This document shows positions 59,626-64,000 of a stretch of 64,000 bases of DNA, piece after piece. Position 1 is the stretch's first letter, and every line of letters starts with the position of its first letter. Under the pieces are notes generated by a model. It ran no database searches, was not told the origin of the DNA, and saw only the letters and a program-made list of their open reading frames with translations. The translations under genes and the position numbers were made by a program. The DNA lies in assembly GCF_000471905.2 (NCBI RefSeq), contig NW_006499810.1, positions 3,977,589-4,041,588 of the forward strand, written 5' to 3'. Source of the stretch: Amborella trichopoda (Eukaryota; Streptophyta; Magnoliopsida; Amborellales; Amborellaceae).

Positions 59626-61982
59626 AGTAGGTTTAGTGTCATGCATCATTTTACTTCATAGGATTTAAATTTAAGTTGCTAGAATGAGGTGTATGAAAAT
59701 AAATGAATAAGAAGGGCTTGAATGAGTGATTGAGCATGGAGTAATGAACTTGGTAAATTTATAGAGTAGTTTCCTTGTAAAACTTGCTTAAATTGCTTGA
59801 CATGAATAAGGTTGTGTTGGGCTTTAGTTTTGGCTTGTGAAATGGTATGTATCATTTGGATAGCTTGTTAAAATGTGCGATAAGGAATTTTTCAGCTACT
59901 GTGAGAGTCAATGCCATGGGCTTTTCGGTGACCAAATGGAACCCAAATGGGTCCAAATTGGTCTTGAATGAAAGATATGCACGCCTATTTTAAGTTTTCT
60001 TCTTTTACTATGTTAAAAATTCTATGGATCGAAAGATAGGCCCCAAAATTTTGGGGCATGTCACTGCCCACAATAGTGGTGAATTCCAGCAACTGTGACT
60101 CTTTTTGTGTTGTGCTTTTGGCCGATCAAATAGTCCCCAAACGTCTTCAAACTGCCACCATTTGAAAGATCAGTGAATAAGCTTGAAGTTGCATGTTTTG
60201 ATAATTTTGAGATTTTCTTGTAAATTTAGAGTTATGCCTCAAAATGCATGGTACATCACTACCTACTGTTGCAGGAAATTTCCAGCAACTTTCAATCGTT
60301 TTGAGCCGAGCTTTTGACCCATCAAAATTCGCTCAAATTTCTTCAAAGCCCTGGACATGAACTTAATGTTGGATGTTTAAAGTATTTCAAAAATCTCCCT
60401 AGATTGGGAAATTACTCCCCAAGAAGAGGGGTATTGTTGCACCTCCCTAAATTAGCGTTATGCTTGTCTTCTGCCACCTTTCTCAGAATTACTCATTAAG
60501 CTAATCAAGTAGCTATGTAACATCTTTGATAAGTGATAAATGTGAGTACTACGTGATATTTTTCATGTGAATGCCATAGTGTTATGTGGATGGGATAAAT
60601 GGATTAGTGCAAAGCTAATGTAATTATTCTATGATGAATATTATATAATAAGTGTCGAATTGCTACTAATAACGTCTAAGCGTAAATGTCATCTAATAGC
60701 TCATGCAATGGACCCTTCATGATAAATGTTATAATGTTTTGTGAATGCTGAATAAATCTGAGTAAGCCTCCGTTCTTGCATGATGAAAATTTGATTTATC
60801 TGTTATAATGCACTAATTTAGCATGAATCAAATTAAATACTTGAGCACGAGAAGAGGCCATAATCATGACCACTACACAATGGGACACCCATTGGTAGTG
60901 GGCACTGTTCTATGATAATACTGGGATACTGGCCACTGTTTCACTGATACTGCTCGCTACACAATGGGGCACCCATCGGTAGTGAGGATTGCTATATTGA
61001 GGAAAGTGATGCCAGCTATATCCCCTAACTTGTTGAATGATATGATGCAGTTGGGGAAAAAATTAAATAGGAGGGTCGCACCCTCCGAGATTTACTGAAA
61101 TGATACTAACGACTAACGCCTTGCAAGGTAAGTGCATATCGAACCCCCAATGAGTGCTGGGGGCCGTGTGTGTGAGTACGAGGCCATTACGAAGTGGATT
61201 TCCTCACTTGTCATTGCTCGCCCTCCCGGGAGATGGTAGAGGTCATAAGCAATGGGATTGGTTTAGCCTGATTGGAAAGGGCCTCTACTGAGAGAGTAGG
61301 TGAGCTAAGGAGTGAGTGGGTAATGATTGAATAGTGACTGTGAATGCTGACGATGGAATCAATTGAATGATACTTTCTTTATGGATAGAATGCCTATAAT
61401 TGATGCGCTGATTTGATAGCTGATTCTTATGACTACTGCCTTGAAATTCGTAAAGTTAAATAAATTGCATATGATTCATGAGTAGGCTCATTATTGATGC
61501 ATAGCTATTAGACGTACTTACTAAACTGTATAGCTTATTCGATTTCTCCTTCCCCTCCTTGTGGACTGAGAACAACAGGTCAAGAGCTGGAACAGTGGCG
61601 ATTCCTGAAGGAAGTTGAAGCCAGACTTATTAGAGACGAGATATAGATCTTGTATGTGGTTGAGAAGTCTAGCCCTGGATTTTTTTTATTGCATGTACCT
61701 GTAAATTTTGGGCCCTGTTGCCCTAGACTCCAATGTAATATTTTTAGAAGAATGTTATGTAAAGCCCTTTTGTTAATGTATGATGAAGCTTCAAATCTAT
61801 TTATTTATCCCTGTATCTAGAGTTACTGATGTATTTACCTTTCTATGGTTTGCTTTGATTACCAAAATAATGGCGTTGAGTTCATCCCAACCTTACTGAC
61901 AAATGCTATATTGGGATCATGAACCCACACTCGGTCACCCTCCATCACATACGGTAAGGGGGTCAGGGGCGAGGTCGTGACA
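59626..61982 (+). repeat. 3' LTR of element B, right part
   Basis: It resumes with AGTAGGTTTAGTGTCATGCA and follows the 5' LTR (48,402-50,784) nearly collinearly to GTCGTGACA. It keeps the 195-bp-like tandem units, the paired palindromes (60,870-60,986) and the conserved AAGCAATGGGATTGGTTTAG region (about 61,245). Confidence 0.85.
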
Positions 61983-63240
61983 CGATTTCAATATGAGCAG
62001 TGATGACTTGTTGAGATTCAGGGATCGGGTTTGTCTCTCGAATGATGAGGATGTGAAGAGAGCTATCTTAGAGGAACCTCACCGCTCTCATTATGCTATA
62101 CATCCCAGAGTACTAAAATGTATTAGGATCTGAAGAAAACCTTATGCTGGAATGACATAAAAATAGAAATAGCATGTTTGTTTCTAAGTACTTAACATAT
62201 CAGCAAGTGAAATGGGAGCACATTGCTATGGACTTTGTCTTTTGTTTGCCTAGAATGACTTTTGGGCATGAAAGCATTTGGGTTATTGTGGACCGGCTTA
62301 CCCAAGTTGCCCACTTCTTATCGATTCGCACGACCCACCACTTGGATAAACTGGCCCAATTATACATCAAGGAGATAGTGAGGTTGCATGGAATACTTGT
62401 CAACATCGTGTCCGACAGGGACACTAGATTTACATCTAGATTTTGGGCAAGTCTACAGTCAGCCTTGGGTATGAGACTTAACTTTTAGCACTGCCTTTCA
62501 CCCACAGCTGGATGGGCAATCAGAGAGAACCCTTCATATTTTGGAGGATATGTTATGGGCTTTTGTCATTGATTTTAATGGAAGCTGGGATGATCATTTA
62601 CCCCTGATTGAATTTGCCTATAACAACAGCTTCCAAGCTAGTATTCAGATCGAGAATTTTGAGGCCCTATATGGAAGAAAGTGCAAGTAACCCATTTGTT
62701 GGGACGAGATTAGTGAAAGAAGGCTTTTCGGACCAGAAATTGTCCAAGTGACCTCATAAAAGATTGCTTTGATTCTAGAGAGGCTCAGGACAGCACAGAG
62801 TCGGTAGAACAGTTACACCGATAACCGAATAAGAGACCTCGAGTTTGAGGTGGGTGATCGAGTTTTCTTGAAGGTGTCGCCAACTAAGGGCACTATGAGA
62901 TTCGACAAGAAAGGGAAATTGAGCCCGGGATAAATTGGACCTTTTGACATTCTAGGAAAAGTTGGAGGCGTGGCATATCGACTTGCCCTACCACCTGAGT
63001 TGGCGAACATCCACGATGTCTTTCATATATCTCTGTTAAGGAAGTACCAGCCCGACCCATCCCATGTTCTGTGATATGAACTAGTTCCGATCAGAAAGGA
63101 CCTGACCTTCATCGAGCAACCAATTGAGATACTGGATACAAGGGTGCAGGTGTTGCGTAATAAGGAGATCCCTCTGGTTCGTTTTTTGTGGCAATACCAT
63201 TCTCGGGAAGAGTCGACCTAGGAATGAGAAGATGAGATCT
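61983..63240 (+). mobile_element. Element A integrase and C-terminal region, fossil
   Basis: It resumes in the pre-integrase spacer ('MSSDDLL') and shows the integrase core ('SIWVIVDRLTQVAHFLSIRT', then 'HGILVNIVSDRDTRFTSRFW'), a GPF/Y-type module near 62,930-63,050, and a tail resembling B's chromodomain-like ending to about 63,250. It is followed by the purine tract at 63,305-63,313. Not intact. Confidence 0.8.
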
Positions 63241-63316
63241 GAGAGAAGTACCCTCATTTATTTGTTTGGCAGAGGTATGATTTTTGGGAGAAAATCGTTT
63301 TTTTAAGGGGGGGTGA

Positions 63317-64000
63317 TGTAAGAACCTAGACTTGTTCGACATTTGGTGGTGCCCCGACGAGTTGTCGGCGCGAGTGATCAGGCACACACATGCTACCAAG
63401 TGCGCAGCGCTGCCGCCGTGTGCAACGATGCCGTGTGCATTGCCACCATGAGCGATGCCATCATGTGCGTTGTCGCCATGTGTGATGTGACCGTGTGCGT
63501 TGCCACCGTGCGCGACACCACCATGTGCGTTGTCTCCTTGCCCAATGCCATTGTGTGTGTTGTCGTCGTGCGAGACGCCGTCGTGTGCGTTGCCGCCATG
63601 AGCGATGCCACCATGTGCGTTGCTGCCATACGCGAAGCCGCCCTGTGTGTTTCCGTCGTACACGATGTTGCCGTGTGCGCTGCTACCGCTCACGCGATGA
63701 TGCCGAATGAGTGACAATCTAGGGGAACGTTTTCTCTCTCATGATTGCTTAGATGTTTCTTGGGAACCATGTGGCACTTGCATGTCCCATGTGTGCATCC
63801 TGCCGCCCCCTTCTTTTTCTTACCCCACCTTCTCACCCCTCCATGAATTTTCTCTCTCTCTCTCCCACGTCCTACCTCTCTCCAACTTAGAACTTTGAGC
63901 TTGAAACCATTAGAGCTTGGCCTTTGAAGAGAAGCCTGTGTGAAGCACCTAGGAGATTCACTTAGTGATGTAAGTGGATTTAGTTTCATGTTCAATGATT
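63317..64000 (+). repeat. 3' LTR of element A, first 684 bp
   Basis: It starts TGTAAGAACC, carries the 30-bp minisatellite (about 63,380-63,710), then GGGGAACGTTTTCTCTC, a CT-rich leader and AAGCACCTAGGAGATTCAC. All are collinear with 40,490-41,240, except that the TATTTAAAT TATA-like box of the 5' LTR is not evident here. The rest lies outside the window. Confidence 0.85.

Larger units (their letters stand above)
47590..61982 (+). mobile_element. Element B: chromovirus-like Ty3/gypsy LTR element, fossil, inserted in A
   Basis: The 5' LTR is 47,590-50,784, and the 3' LTR is 55,261-56,074 plus 59,626-61,982, split by solo LTR C. Near-identical flanks TGATT (47,585-47,589) and CGATT (61,983-61,987) are the 5-bp target duplication. 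The primer-binding site TGGTATCAGAGC is at 50,789-50,800 and a purine tract is at 55,246-55,257. Gag, protease, RT, RNase H, integrase and a chromodomain-like tail follow in standard order. By eye the LTRs differ by about 11%, so at rates near 1e-8 per site per year B is roughly 4-6 million years old, and older if the host is a slow-evolving tree. The coding part has many breaks. Confidence 0.9.
40490..64000 (+). mobile_element. Element A: chromovirus-like (Tekay/Del type) Ty3/gypsy LTR element, fossil; runs past the window end
   Basis: The 5' LTR is 40,490-44,136 and the 3' LTR starts at 63,317. Both begin TGTAAG and share the same 30-bp minisatellite and downstream leader. Between them lie gag, a zinc-knuckle region, protease/RT, and the late integrase region. 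A is interrupted twice, by a mosaic insert at 46,623-47,422 and by element B at 47,590-61,982. It sits inside the RT of a Tat element (CCAGC lies directly before 40,490; the matching right flank is outside the window). By eye the LTRs differ by about 10-15% plus indels, which suggests several million years if usual plant rates hold. Broken many times. Confidence 0.85.

Noticed and set aside
1-64000. A new multi-gene system or biosynthetic cluster
   Set aside because: Only one intact host gene was found. The rest is transposon-derived or non-coding, so no such system is supported.

Overview
The window is nuclear DNA of a flowering plant with a large, transposon-rich genome. The evidence is one spliced auxin-conjugating GH3 gene, plant-type MULE/FAR1, MITE and LINE debris, and stacked Ty3/gypsy LTR elements of the plant Tat and chromovirus (Tekay/Del-like) lineages. 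The species cannot be told from the sequence. No prokaryotic gene, rRNA, convincing tRNA or CRISPR array was seen.

Layout. About 1-6.2 kb: remains of a Tat-lineage element with a plant-mobile-domain (PMD) reading frame and an LTR-like block. About 6.6-9.2 kb, minus strand: a FAR1/FRS-type (MULE transposase-derived) pseudogene, with single isolated exons resembling a prefoldin UXT-like protein and methylcrotonoyl-CoA carboxylase alpha (MCCA) next to it. This looks like a gene-fragment collection of the Pack-MULE kind. About 9.5-17.5 kb: AT-rich intergenic DNA full of MITEs (one nested in another with a 5-bp target duplication), minisatellites and GGGCC-rich hAT-like segments.

17,881-21,561, minus strand: the only gene that looks whole, a three-exon GH3 acyl-acid amido synthetase of 604 residues. 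It has a TATA box and a perfect 24-bp palindrome upstream. A tandem duplication in intron 2 copied the exon-2 splice donor. About 22-31.6 kb is gene-poor, with short tandem repeats, a half MITE, a LINE tail and long stretches where I recognise nothing.

About 31.6-64 kb is a retrotransposon nest. A Copia-like LTR end and a Tat pol fragment precede a second Tat element (about 34.7-40.49 kb). That element is interrupted by chromovirus-like element A (40,490 to beyond the window end). A contains a mosaic LTR-like insert (46,623-47,422) and a whole-length relative B (47,590-61,982). B's 3' LTR is in turn split by an inverted solo LTR, C (56,075-59,625). Near-matching 5-bp target duplications support the B and C insertions. 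All these elements are fossils with many breaks.

The most unusual structures are the chromovirus-like LTRs, which carry GC-rich 29-30 bp minisatellites, a 195-bp tandem repeat and paired palindromes, and the 339-bp near-identical block shared by the mosaic insert and B's LTR. I found no clear new multi-gene system.
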